From Mycolicibacterium sp. MU0050 (GTDB lineage Bacteria > Actinomycetota > Actinomycetes > Mycobacteriales > Mycobacteriaceae), in contig NZ_OY726395.1 of assembly GCF_963378085.1 (NCBI RefSeq), positions 4,092,001 to 4,156,000 on the forward strand: DNA of 64,000 bases, read 5' to 3'. Shown one piece after another: positions 38,917 to 48,200 of the stretch. A program made the translations under genes and the position numbers. How positions within the stretch are numbered: position 1 is the first letter of the stretch; each line of letters opens with the position of its first letter. A model generated the notes under the pieces. That model searched no databases, was not told where the DNA came from, and worked only from the letters and a program-made list of their open reading frames with translations.

Positions 38917-39711
38917 ATGAACATCCGGCCCGTCCGGTCCCCGCGGCGGTCGGTGCGGCCCAGCCCGATCTTCCTGGTGATCCTGGCCGTCACCGGCCTC
39001 GGCGGTGCACTGGCGTGGACCTGCGGCGCGGCCGAGCCCGCCAATCCCCCGCTGGCGCATGCGGCGGTGCTGCTCTTCGTGTTCGCCGGCTGGGTGGTGT
39101 CGCTGTGCCTGCACGAGTTCGGCCACGCCTACACCGCCTGGCGGTTCGGCGACCACGAGGTGGCCGGTCGCGGCTACCTCACGCTGAATCCGCTCAAGTA
39201 CTCCAACCCGATGCTCTCGCTGGGGTTGCCGCTGCTGTTCGTGGCCCTCGGCGGTATCGGCCTGCCCGGCGGGGCGGTGTGGCTGCGGACCGGTTCGATG
39301 ACCAAGTGGCAGCGCACCGCGGTGAGCCTGGCCGGGCCGTCGGCCAACCTGGCGCTGGCGGTGTTGCTCCTGGGTAGCAGCGCGGTGTTCGCCACCCCGG
39401 AGCGCTCGGTGTTCTGGGCCGGGGTGGCCTTCCTGGGTCTGCTGCAGGTGATGGCCGTCGTGCTCAACCTGCTGCCGGTGCCCGGGCTGGACGGCTACGG
39501 TGCGCTGGAGCCGCACCTGAGCCCGCAGACGCAGCGGGCGCTGGATGGCTTCAAGGGCTGGGGCATCCTGCTGCTGGTGGTCGTCCTGCTGATGTCGCCG
39601 CTGGGCCGGTGGTTCTTTCAGCTGGTCTACGAGATCTTCGCGCTGCTCGGCGGCGACCGTGCGCTGGCCGCGGTGGGCTTGGACCTGGCGCTGTTCTGGT
39701 CGCTGCGCTGA
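38917..39711 (+). CDS. Site-2 protease family membrane metalloprotease
   Basis: The 264-residue polytopic protein has the zinc motif HEFGH (H66-H70) inside a membrane helix and the second motif NLLPVPGLDGYG, the NxxPxxxLDG hallmark of S2P/M50 proteases. There is no PDZ or CBS domain, so it is the minimal SpoIVFB/YwhC-like type. It would cleave membrane-embedded substrates such as anti-sigma factors; the substrate is unknown. It matches Rv0359 by position. A 15-base hairpin follows the stop. Confidence 0.9.
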   Translation: MNIRPVRSPRRSVRPSPIFLVILAVTGLGGALAWTCGAAEPANPPLAHAAVLLFVFAGWVVSLCLHEFGHAYTAWRFGDHEVAGRGYLTLNPLKYSNPMLSLGLPLLFVALGGIGLPGGAVWLRTGSMTKWQRTAVSLAGPSANLALAVLLLGSSAVFATPERSVFWAGVAFLGLLQVMAVVLNLLPVPGLDGYGALEPHLSPQTQRALDGFKGWGILLLVVVLLMSPLGRWFFQLVYEIFALLGGDRALAAVGLDLALFWSLR

Positions 39712-39713
39712 GC

Positions 39714-39728
39714 CTCGCCGCGGGCGAG
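39714..39728 (+). terminator. Short hairpin after site-2 protease gene
   Basis: CTCGCC and GGCGAG pair around GCG, 3 bases after the stop codon. It is short and has no T-run, so it is only a candidate terminator. Confidence 0.3.
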
Positions 39729-39749
39729 CGCGCCGCGGGTCCTTGAATA

Positions 39750-39767
39750 TATGCGAAAGTGCGCATA
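39750..39767. promoter_or_regulatory. Inverted repeat before the CDF exporter gene
   Basis: TATGCG (39750-39755) and CGCATA (39762-39767) are perfect 6-base arms around AAAGTG, ending 12 bases before ATG 39780 in an AT-rich pocket. This form is typical of ArsR/SmtB-family metal-sensor operators, which often control zinc, nickel or cobalt exporters of the CDF type. The regulator itself is not adjacent. Confidence 0.5.
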
Positions 39768-39779
39768 CATTCGGGGCCC

Positions 39780-40664
39780 ATGGGCGCCGGCCACGATCAC
39801 AGTCATACCGATACGCGCGTCAGCCGCATGCTGATCGCGGCGGGCATTCTCGCCGTCTTCTTCGCCGTCGAGCTCACCACCGCGCTGCTGATCAACTCGA
39901 TCGCCCTGCTGGCCGACGCCGGCCACATGCTCACCGACCTGGTCGCCATGTTCATGGGACTCACGGCGGTGCTGCTGGCCAAGCACGGGCCCGTCTCGGC
40001 CGCGCGGACCTACGGCTGGCATCGCGCCGAGGTGTTCACCGCCGTCGCCAACGCCGTGCTGCTGCTCGGGGTCGCGGGATTCATCCTCTACGAGGCGATC
40101 GACCGCATCGGTGACGCGCCGGAGGTGCCCGGGGGGCCGCTGATCGCCGTGGCGCTGGCCGGGCTGGCCGCCAACGCCGCGGTGGTGCTGCTACTGCGGG
40201 GCGACTCGGAGAAGAGCCTGGCGGTCAAGGGCGCCTACATGGAGGTCATGGCCGACACCGTCGGCAGCATCGGCGTGCTGATCGCCGGGATCGTCACGCT
40301 GACCACCGGCTGGCCGTACGCCGACGTGGTGGTCGCCGTGCTGGTGGCGCTGTGGGTGCTGCCGCGCGCGATCTCCTTGGCGCGCACCGCCTTGCGGATC
40401 CTGTCCGAGTCCTCACCGAGCCACATCGACGTCGACGAGTTGCGGGCCGCGCTGGAGGCCGTACCGGGTGTCGACGAGGTGCACGACCTGCACGTCTGGA
40501 CCCTGGTACCCGGCCGGGACATGGCCACCGCGCACCTGACCAGCAGCGCGGACTCCACCCGGGTACTCGTTGATGCCCGCGCGGTACTGGCCGCCCGCGG
40601 CCTCGAGCACGCGACCGTGCAGGTGGAACCGCCGGGCGGGGTCGCCGACTGCGCGGACTGTTAG
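39780..40664 (+). CDS. Cation diffusion facilitator (CDF) metal exporter
   Basis: The 294-residue protein has an N-terminal histidine-rich start (GHDHSHTD) and six membrane helices. The metal-site motifs are ALLADAGHMLTDLVAM (DxxHxxxD type, with HMLTD) and YMEVMADTVGS in helix 5, and the C-terminal domain is DELRAALEAVPGVDEVHDLHVW. It exports Zn2+ or a similar divalent cation against protons. ATG 39780 is preferred over GTG 39759, which lies within the putative operator. It is inserted between genes that are neighbours in M. tuberculosis (Rv0359 and Rv0360c, recalled). Confidence 0.93.
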   Translation: MGAGHDHSHTDTRVSRMLIAAGILAVFFAVELTTALLINSIALLADAGHMLTDLVAMFMGLTAVLLAKHGPVSAARTYGWHRAEVFTAVANAVLLLGVAGFILYEAIDRIGDAPEVPGGPLIAVALAGLAANAAVVLLLRGDSEKSLAVKGAYMEVMADTVGSIGVLIAGIVTLTTGWPYADVVVAVLVALWVLPRAISLARTALRILSESSPSHIDVDELRAALEAVPGVDEVHDLHVWTLVPGRDMATAHLTSSADSTRVLVDARAVLAARGLEHATVQVEPPGGVADCADC

Positions 40665-41077
40665 GCCAGGCCCAATTCCTGGCGGGCGGCGGGATCGCAG
40701 TCGTCGAGCAGATCCAGGCAACGGGCGTTCTCGTCCGTCTCGCCGATCACGTCGGCCGCGCGCGCCAACGCCGCCACGCAGCGCAGGAAACCGCGGTTGG
40801 GCTCGTGGGAGTACGGCACCGGCCCGAACCCCTTCCAGCCGTTGCGGCGCAGCTGGTCGAGCCCGCGGTGATAGCCGGTGCGCGCGTAGGCGTAGGCGGT
40901 CACCGCCTTGTCGTCGGCCAGCGCCTGCTCGGCCAGAGTGGCCCAGGCCACCGAGGCCGACGGATGCGCCGCCGCCACCACCGTCGGGTTCTCCCCGGCC
41001 GCCAGGCCGGCTTCGGCCTCGGTGTCCCCCGGCAACAACACCGGGTCTGGTCCCAGAAGATCACCCATGCGCGTCAT
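40661..41077 (-). CDS. DUF3151 conserved protein (Rv0360c-like)
   Basis: The 138-residue cytosolic protein is strongly conserved in mycobacteria. Characteristic parts are DLLGPDPVLLPGD, AYAYARTGYHRGLDQLRRNG, WKGFGPVPYSHEPNRGFLRC and the C-terminal LDDCDPAAR. The family DUF3151 has no established function. ATG 41077 (MTRMGDLLG) is taken as the start by analogy; 41068 and 41086 are possible. It is divergent from the membrane protein at 41211. Confidence 0.85.
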   Translation of the reverse strand: MTRMGDLLGPDPVLLPGDTEAEAGLAAGENPTVVAAAHPSASVAWATLAEQALADDKAVTAYAYARTGYHRGLDQLRRNGWKGFGPVPYSHEPNRGFLRCVAALARAADVIGETDENARCLDLLDDCDPAARQELGLA

Positions 41078-41210
41078 GCGGCCCATTGTGCCGTGCCGCT
41101 GCGGGGTGCCGCCTGGCCGGGAGGCGGACCCGCCCGCAGCGCTAGGCTGAGTCCGACTATCTGCCCAGCAGCGCAGCCCGCTGTAGAACCGTGGAGGACC
41201 GCAAGCACCG

Positions 41211-42011
41211 ATGTCGATTCCACCAGGGTCCGACCCGGCCGACGAGTCGAACCAGCCGGAGCACCCCGAGGACCCCGACGCGATCACCGAGGCCGTCGAC
41301 CGCGGCGACGACCCCGAGACCGAGATCTTCGAGGCGCCCGACCCCGACGCCGGCGAGTCCGCGCTGCCCACCGTCGACCCCGGGGAACGACGGTTCACCG
41401 CCCCGTCGGGAATGGACGACGGGTCCACCCAGATCATCGACCGCAACCCGGACCCCGAGACCGAGGTGTTCTCCGCCGTCGGCTCCGGGGATGCCGCCGA
41501 CGGTTCCCCGAAAGTGGCCACCCCGCAGGCCATTCCGCCGCGACCCGGTGGTCCCAAGCCGCCGCGGCAGCGCAGTTGGGGCTGGGTGATGGCGGTCGTG
41601 CTGGTGATCGCCGCGCTGGTGGCCGTCGCGGTGCTGGCCACCGTGCTGCTGACCCGCGGCACCTCGCTCGGGGTCTCCCAGGAGGACCGGGTCCGCGAGA
41701 CGATCCAGAGCTACGACACCGCGATCGAGAAGGGTGATCTGGCCACGCTGCGCAGCATCACCTGCGGCCAGACGGCCGACGAGTACAACCGGGTCGACGA
41801 CCGCAAATGGGCCGAGACCCACCGGCGGATCGCCGACGCGGGCCAGTATCCGGTGATCGCCAGCATCGACCAGGTGCTCATCAACGACGGGCACGCGGAG
41901 GCTAACGTCACCACGTTCGTGAAGTCCGACCCCAGCACCCGCTCGACCCGCAGCCTCGACCTGCAGTTCCGCGACGATCAGTGGAAGATCTGCCAGGACG
42001 GCGGCAACTAA
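41211..42011 (+). CDS. Membrane-anchored Rv0361-like protein
   Basis: The 266-residue protein has a long acidic, proline-rich disordered cytosolic N-terminus (1-120, many DPETE repeats). One membrane helix follows (about 124-147, WVMAVVLVIAALVAVAVLA), then an extracytoplasmic NTF2-like/DUF4878 domain with two cysteines (ITCGQTAD and WKICQDGG). The TEIF and TQII sites with acidic context could be kinase targets, but this is inference. It is the last gene of the M. tuberculosis-like block; the accessory island starts 37 bases after its stop. Confidence 0.85.
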   Translation: MSIPPGSDPADESNQPEHPEDPDAITEAVDRGDDPETEIFEAPDPDAGESALPTVDPGERRFTAPSGMDDGSTQIIDRNPDPETEVFSAVGSGDAADGSPKVATPQAIPPRPGGPKPPRQRSWGWVMAVVLVIAALVAVAVLATVLLTRGTSLGVSQEDRVRETIQSYDTAIEKGDLATLRSITCGQTADEYNRVDDRKWAETHRRIADAGQYPVIASIDQVLINDGHAEANVTTFVKSDPSTRSTRSLDLQFRDDQWKICQDGGN

Positions 42012-42048
42012 ACCGAAGCGATCGGGGCTTACGGTTCACGCGGCGATG

Positions 42049-43665
42049 TCACGCCGTAACGGTCGCAGGCCGTCGCCCCCGCGACAATTCTGTCACCATC
42101 AACGCCACGTGCAATGACGTCATCGACTCGCCGTCCTCGAGATCCACCCCGAGTAGTTCGCGAACCTCGGCGAGCCGTTTGTAGACAAACGGCCGACTGA
42201 CATGCAGACGCTCGGCGACCGCGGCCTTGTTTCCTGCCAGCCGCAGATATTCGCGCAGAACCGTCAGGTGTGACGGCTCTGGTTGCAGCGTGCTGGTCAA
42301 CAGAGATCTTAGCTCGGTTTCAGCGAAGCGCTGGACCCGGCGATCGTCGCGCAACAGCGAAATCAACCCCCGCAGACGCACATCCGAGGCGCGATAGTAA
42401 GAGCGATTGTCCCCCATCGACAACGCCACCTCGGCGATATCCGTCGCTTCGGACATACCCGCGATCGCGTCGGTGACCAAGCTCGCGGGCGGTCCGAGCG
42501 CCAGGACCGCACCATCGACCCCGTCGACGCGGTGAACCTCCCGGCGCAAGCGGTCCCCCAGTATCTCAAGCGCCTTGTCGGCCAACGGTATCCGGTTATC
42601 CCGCAGCGCCAGGACTGCCGCTACCTCGCCGTCCCCGCGAACCGTGAACAAACCCGAATGACCGGCGGCATTCACGGTGTGCGCCACCGCATCGAGTAGC
42701 GCAATGTTTCGCCGGTGAGCGGCCACCGGATCGCCGAGGGGGGTGTGCCCTGGCGATCGCACTACAGCGGGCAGATACTGCGCAGCTTTTCGCAAACCGA
42801 GGGCGTGCGCGCGGGCTGCGGCATCACGGTCGTCGGAGATTCGGCCACGCAGTACATCATCGATGAGTCCGCCCTGTGCCTGATGTTGCAGACCCGTTCT
42901 GTCGCGCTCGACCATCCGATGCATGGCCAGCGCAGCAGCCGCCCGCTCCAGCACCATCGTGGCCCTGGCCTGGTCGCTGGCATGGCGTGGAATCACCAAT
43001 CGGCCCCACTGCTGCGAACTCTGGCCTACTCCGGTGACCGACCACGGCTCGGAATCAGCTCGTTTCCCCGGACTACGCCGCGAGCGCCGCTCCCAATCTG
43101 CGAGCAGGTCGGCTGCGGTGCCGGTCGACACCACGAGAGCCTGGTGCGACAGGTCTTCCAGGACGACCGGCTCGTCCAGAATCTTGGCAGCAGCATCGAC
43201 AATGCCCAGCAGCGGCGCTCCTTTCATACTCAGCTCGGTGAACGTTTCGTGCACACGACGGTCGAAGGCGACTTCTTCGTACTGGGCGGCGACGATTCGG
43301 CGGTGAACCGCCTCGGTGATGTCAACGAATCGGGTCTTTCGATGCAGCACGACAAGGGCGAGGTCAAGCTCATCGGCAATACGTCCCGCGCTTGCAGGCA
43401 GTCTCGAGACCACCGTGCCCAACTCGACGACCACGCCGACGGCACCGGCCTTTGCCAAGCCGCGGAGGTATTCTCGCGAACCGCGCGCAAACGCCGCACC
43501 GGTGGTCAAGACCAACTCCCCGCCCTGGAGTAAGGAAGACAAGTCGGCCAGATCGCTGCTGTGCACCCAGCGGATCGGTTCCGCCAGGCGGCGCTTACTC
43601 AACACCTCGGGTTCGGCCCGTCGAACGACCGGCAACTTGAGCACTTCAGCGACAGTCAGTGTCAT
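42049..43665 (-). CDS. PucR-family transcriptional regulator (first)
   Basis: The 538-residue protein has the N-terminal PucR ligand domain (about 8-130), a central GGDEF-like regulatory region (about 300-430) and a C-terminal PucR helix-turn-helix HTH_30 (LREYLRLAGNKAAVAERLHV, then SRPFVYKRLAEV). PucR regulators typically control purine, amino-acid or amine catabolism. It is divergent from the aminotransferase-GDH operon, which is its most likely target. A short palindrome overlaps its own translation start region, suggesting autoregulation. Confidence 0.9.
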   Translation of the reverse strand: MTLTVAEVLKLPVVRRAEPEVLSKRRLAEPIRWVHSSDLADLSSLLQGGELVLTTGAAFARGSREYLRGLAKAGAVGVVVELGTVVSRLPASAGRIADELDLALVVLHRKTRFVDITEAVHRRIVAAQYEEVAFDRRVHETFTELSMKGAPLLGIVDAAAKILDEPVVLEDLSHQALVVSTGTAADLLADWERRSRRSPGKRADSEPWSVTGVGQSSQQWGRLVIPRHASDQARATMVLERAAAALAMHRMVERDRTGLQHQAQGGLIDDVLRGRISDDRDAAARAHALGLRKAAQYLPAVVRSPGHTPLGDPVAAHRRNIALLDAVAHTVNAAGHSGLFTVRGDGEVAAVLALRDNRIPLADKALEILGDRLRREVHRVDGVDGAVLALGPPASLVTDAIAGMSEATDIAEVALSMGDNRSYYRASDVRLRGLISLLRDDRRVQRFAETELRSLLTSTLQPEPSHLTVLREYLRLAGNKAAVAERLHVSRPFVYKRLAEVRELLGVDLEDGESMTSLHVALMVTELSRGRRPATVTA

Positions 43666-43666
43666 T

Positions 43667-43677
43667 TACACAGTGTA
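43667..43677. promoter_or_regulatory. Palindrome TACAC-A-GTGTA at PucR start
   Basis: A perfect 11-base palindrome lies one base upstream of the first pucR ATG, in the 179-base divergent promoter region. A second weak symmetry, TTGT-N6-ACAA, is at 43762-43775. Both are candidate operators; neither is proven. Confidence 0.35.
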
Positions 43678-43844
43678 TGCGCAATCGACAGATCGATGAC
43701 ACATCGCCCAGGCCATCGACCGGCCTCCGTCCCATAGTTGGACGAGTCCCCAAGCGTCACCTTGTCTGCAACACAACGTAATTCACCGTCCTTGCCATCA
43801 GTCCTCGCGCACCCTGAACAGCCCCATCACAGAACGGAACCACC

Positions 43845-45236
43845 GTGACCACCACTACGCCAACGACCTCTATTCCATCGCGACACGGGCAGGATCTCGA
43901 GTCCGCGATCGCGGCGGGTAAGCGGGCCTATGAGCTGGACCGCGCGCACGTATTCCATTCGTGGTCGGCCCAGGCCAAGCTCGCGCCGATGACGGTGCTG
44001 GCCGCCGAGGGCTCCTACGTCTGGGACGGCGAGGGCAACCGGCTGCTGGACTTCAGCTCACAGCTGGTGAACACCAACATCGGCCACCAACACCCCAAGG
44101 TGGTCGCGGCCATCGCCGAGCAGGCCGCCAAGCTGTGCACCATCGCTCCGTCGCACGTCAACGACGCCCGTTCCGAAGCCGCCCGGTTGATCGCCGAACG
44201 CACCCCCGGGGACCTGAACAAGGTGTTCTTCACCAACGCCGGCGCCGACGCCGTCGAGCACGCGGTACGGATGGCGCGCCTGCACACCGGCCGCCACAAG
44301 GTGCTCTCGCGCTACCGCTCGTACCACGGCGGCACCGACACCGCGGTCAACCTCACCGGCGACACCCGGCGCTGGCCCAACGACCACGGCACCAGCGGGG
44401 TGGTGCACTTCAACGGGCCGTTCCTGTACCGCTCGTCGTTTTATGCCGAGACCGAGGAGCAGGAATCCCAGCGCGCCCTGGAGTACCTCGACCGGCTGAT
44501 CGCCATGGAGGGCCCCGACACCATCGCCGCGATCATCCTCGAATCAGTGCCCGGCACCGCCGGCATCATGGTCCCGCCGCCGGGATATATGGCCGGGGTG
44601 CGCGAGATCTGCGACCGCCACGGCATCGTCTTCATCGCCGACGAGGTGATGGCCGGATTCGGCCGCACCGGCAAGTGGTTCGCCATCCAGAACTTCGACG
44701 TGGTGCCGGATCTGATCACCTTCGCCAAGGGCGTCAACTCCGGCTACGTGCCCCTTGGCGGCGTGGCGATCAACGAAGCGATCGCCGCCACCTTCGCCGA
44801 GCGAGCCTATCCGGGCGGCCTCACCTACTCGGGACACCCGCTGGCCTGCGCCGCCGCGGTGGCGACCATCAACGCCATGGAGGACGAGGCCATGGTGGCC
44901 AACGCGGCCCGCATCGGTGAGCAGGTGCTCGGGCCCGGCCTGCGCGAACTGGCGGCCAAACACCGCAGCGTCGGCGAGGTCCGCGGACTGGGCGTGTTCT
45001 GGGCCATCGAGCTGGTAACCAACCGCCAGACCCGCGAACCGCTGGCCCCCTACGGCGGCTCCAGCCCCGCCATGGCGGCCACGCTGACAGCCTGCAAATC
45101 CGACGGCCTACTTCCCTTCGCCAACTACAACCGCATCCACGCCGTACCCCCCTGCAACGTCAGCGACGACGAGGCCGCCGAGGGACTGCGCATCCTCGAC
45201 AACGCGCTGACCGTCGCCGACGGCCACACGACGTAG
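43845..45236 (+). CDS. Class III PLP aminotransferase
   Basis: The 463-residue fold-type I aminotransferase keeps GADAVEHAVRMAR (the substrate/PLP phosphate region), YRSYHGGT, the PLP aspartate in IADEVMAGFGRTG and the Schiff-base lysine K295 in TFAKGVNSG. The PLGG after the lysine is typical of omega-amino acid:pyruvate transaminases (GABA, beta-alanine, taurine, putrescine type). It would convert an omega-amine to the aldehyde with pyruvate or 2-oxoglutarate. Start GTG 43845. It is followed 36 bases later by NAD-GDH, which can recycle glutamate; an omega-amino acid from the ureohydrolase is a plausible substrate. Confidence 0.9.
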   Translation: MTTTTPTTSIPSRHGQDLESAIAAGKRAYELDRAHVFHSWSAQAKLAPMTVLAAEGSYVWDGEGNRLLDFSSQLVNTNIGHQHPKVVAAIAEQAAKLCTIAPSHVNDARSEAARLIAERTPGDLNKVFFTNAGADAVEHAVRMARLHTGRHKVLSRYRSYHGGTDTAVNLTGDTRRWPNDHGTSGVVHFNGPFLYRSSFYAETEEQESQRALEYLDRLIAMEGPDTIAAIILESVPGTAGIMVPPPGYMAGVREICDRHGIVFIADEVMAGFGRTGKWFAIQNFDVVPDLITFAKGVNSGYVPLGGVAINEAIAATFAERAYPGGLTYSGHPLACAAAVATINAMEDEAMVANAARIGEQVLGPGLRELAAKHRSVGEVRGLGVFWAIELVTNRQTREPLAPYGGSSPAMAATLTACKSDGLLPFANYNRIHAVPPCNVSDDEAAEGLRILDNALTVADGHTT

Positions 45237-45272
45237 CTCGCCGGGCCCAACACTACGAAAAGGGTGACAACG

Positions 45273-48200
45273 ATGGATACAGCTGCCGCGACCCAAGAAC
45301 AGCGCCAATCTCAGGCGCTGCGTGAGCATTCGCCGTGCGTCCCGTCGGCGCCGAGCGTTCGCGGTGACGAAGTTCGTTTTCTGCTGGCCGAACACCACAA
45401 CGACGATGCGGTCGCAACCGGTCGCATCGTCGTCGAAGCAGAGGAGCCGGTTCCACTACGGCGGATTCTGCCGCTGCTGGAAAGCCTGGACATCGAAGCA
45501 CTCGAGGAACATGCAGTTGTATCGACCCGGACCGACGGCACCCGTTGGTACTCGTACGAATTCACCGTTGTCCCAGGTGTAACCGCACGGGAGGCGCTGT
45601 TCGATCCCAACAACGCCGCGGTGATCACCGACGCCTTTCACGCGATGTGGAGCGGACTGGCCGACGCCGACGATTTCAACTCCCTGATCCTCGCGGCGGG
45701 ATTGTCATGGCAGCAGGTTGCCGTGCTCCGCGCACTTGGTCGCTACCTCGGTCAGACTCGTTTACCCTACGCGCAGAACCGCATCCAGAAGATTCTTCTC
45801 GACCACTTGGCAGCCACCCAAGCCCTCATCGAGCTCTTCAATGCTCGATTCAGCAACCCTGATCTCGCCCACGATGACCCCGCTCGGCTTGCCCGCATCG
45901 GCGTTGCCCAGGAACAGGTCGATCAGCAGATCAAACAGGTCGTCAGCCTCGACGCCGACCGTACGCTGCGCGCGTATGCATTGGTGATCCAAGCGTTGAT
46001 TCGCACCAACGCGTTCACCGAGAACGTATTGACCGAATCCCGGCCCTGGTTGGCTTTCAAGCTGCTCCCCAGGGGTATCGAGGAACTACCGCACCCGCGT
46101 CCCAAGTTCGAGATCTTCGTGCATTCCACGACCATTGAGGGCGTGCACATGCGGTTCGGCAGCGTCGCTCGTGGCGGCGTGCGCTGGTCAGACCGCGTCG
46201 ACGACTACCGCACCGAGGTCCTCGGACTGACCAAAGCGCAGACTGTGAAGAACGCCGTTATCGTGCCGGTGGGCGCCAAGGGGGTTTTCGTGCTGAAGCC
46301 GCTGCCGCGACAGCTAGTCGGCAGTGGCCCCAGCGGCATCGAAGCCGGAAAGGTCGGCTACCGCCAGTTCATCAGTGGCTTACTGGACCTGACGGACAAC
46401 GTCAACCACGACGGAGAAACGGTCCCACCTACCGATGTGGTCTGCCACGACGCCCCGGATCCTTATCTTGTTGTCGCAGCAGACAAGGGCACCGCAAAGT
46501 TCTCCGACATCGCAAATGACATCGCCATGGAGCGTGGGTTCTGGCTCGGCGATGCATTCGCCTCAGGCGGATCCACCGGCTACGACCACAAGGCGCTCGG
46601 CATCACGGCGCGTGGAGCCTGGATCAGTGCCAGCGAGCATCTGCGCGAGCTAGGCATCGACGTCACTCGAGATGATTTCACCGCGGTCGGGATCGGCGAC
46701 ATGAGCGGCGATGTGTTTGGCAACGGTATGCTCCGAAGCTCTCGGCTTGGGTTGGTCGCGGCCTTCGATCACCGGCATATCTTTTGCGACCCGACACCAG
46801 AACGGGCGGCGGCATTCACCGAACGGCAACGGCTCTACCACCTCAACGCCTCGTCATGGGACGACTACGACAAGGCATTGATCAGTGCAGGGGGTGGCGT
46901 TTGGTCCCGCGACCGCAAGACCATCCCGGTGAGCCCGCAGATGCGCTCCGCGTTGGGAATGCCCGACGACGTCGACGCGGTGACACCCGATGCCCTGATT
47001 CGCGCCATCCTGTGTGCGCCGGTCGACCTGCTGTGGAACGGCGGCGTCGGAACCTACATCAAGGCAAGTTCGGAGCAGAATTCCGAGATCGGGGACAAGT
47101 TCAACGACCTGGTCCGGGTCAGCGCCGCCGATGTGCGCGCCCGATGCATCACCGAGGGTGGCAACCTCGGTGTATCACCGCAGGGCCGAATCGAATTCGC
47201 GCGATGCGGGGGCCTGATCATCAGTGACGCCATCGACAACGCGGCCGGCGTGGACTGCTCTGATCGTGAAGTCAACATCAAGATCGTGTTGAATTCACTG
47301 CCGAACGGGGCACTGTCGCAGCAACGCCGAATAGAACTCCTTGCCTCGATGACCGACGAGGTGTCGTCCTTGGTGTTGGACAACAACCGTGACCACATTG
47401 CCGTCTTGGGTTGCGCGCGTTACGATGCCGACCGTTTCGTGCGGGTACACGCCGATATGGTGAGCGACCTCGAGGCACGGCGCGGCCTTCGCCGCGATCT
47501 AGAGAATCTGCCCACACCTGATCAATTCGACGATCTCGAAGCCGAAGGAAAGGGCCTGAGTTCGCCACAGCTGGCGACGCTGCTGGCACATGTCAAGCTC
47601 GACTTGAAGCACGAGTTGAACAACGGCGTGTTGTTCGATGACGACTATTTCGCGCCGATGCTGCTGGATTACTTCCCCTCCCAACTACGCGAGACGTTCG
47701 GTGCTACCGTGCACAACCACCCGCTACGTCGAGAAATCATCACCACCGTTGCGGTCAACCGCCTCGTCAGCCTCGGGGGCCTGACATTCGCGTACCGGCT
47801 GTCCGATGACTCGGGGGCCACCGCGGAAGACGTCATTCGCGCCTTCTGCATCGCCGCCGATGTGTTCGACATAGTGCGGCTGATCTCGGCTATCCGCTCC
47901 GCAGGCCTGAGCACCAGGCTGACTCATGAGTTGAGTGTCGAAGCGCGGCGACTGTTGGACAGAGCCGCGCGTTGGCTACTGAACCAACGCCATCAACCAC
48001 TCGACATCGTCGGCGAGGTCGCGCGTTTCACCCCGATCGTCACCGGACTGCGGCCCCGCATCGGTGAGCTACTGCAGGGACGTGAGGCTGATGCGGTGGC
48101 TGCCAGCATTAGCAAGTATCAGCTGCATGGGGTGCCTAACGACATCGCTCGCACCCTGGCCGAATCGCTCTACTGGTTCAGTACACTCGATATCGCCGAT

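Noticed and set aside
39759-39779. GTG 39759 as start of the CDF exporter
   Set aside because: It would place the N-terminus inside the palindromic operator-like element; ATG 39780 begins the family's histidine-rich start.
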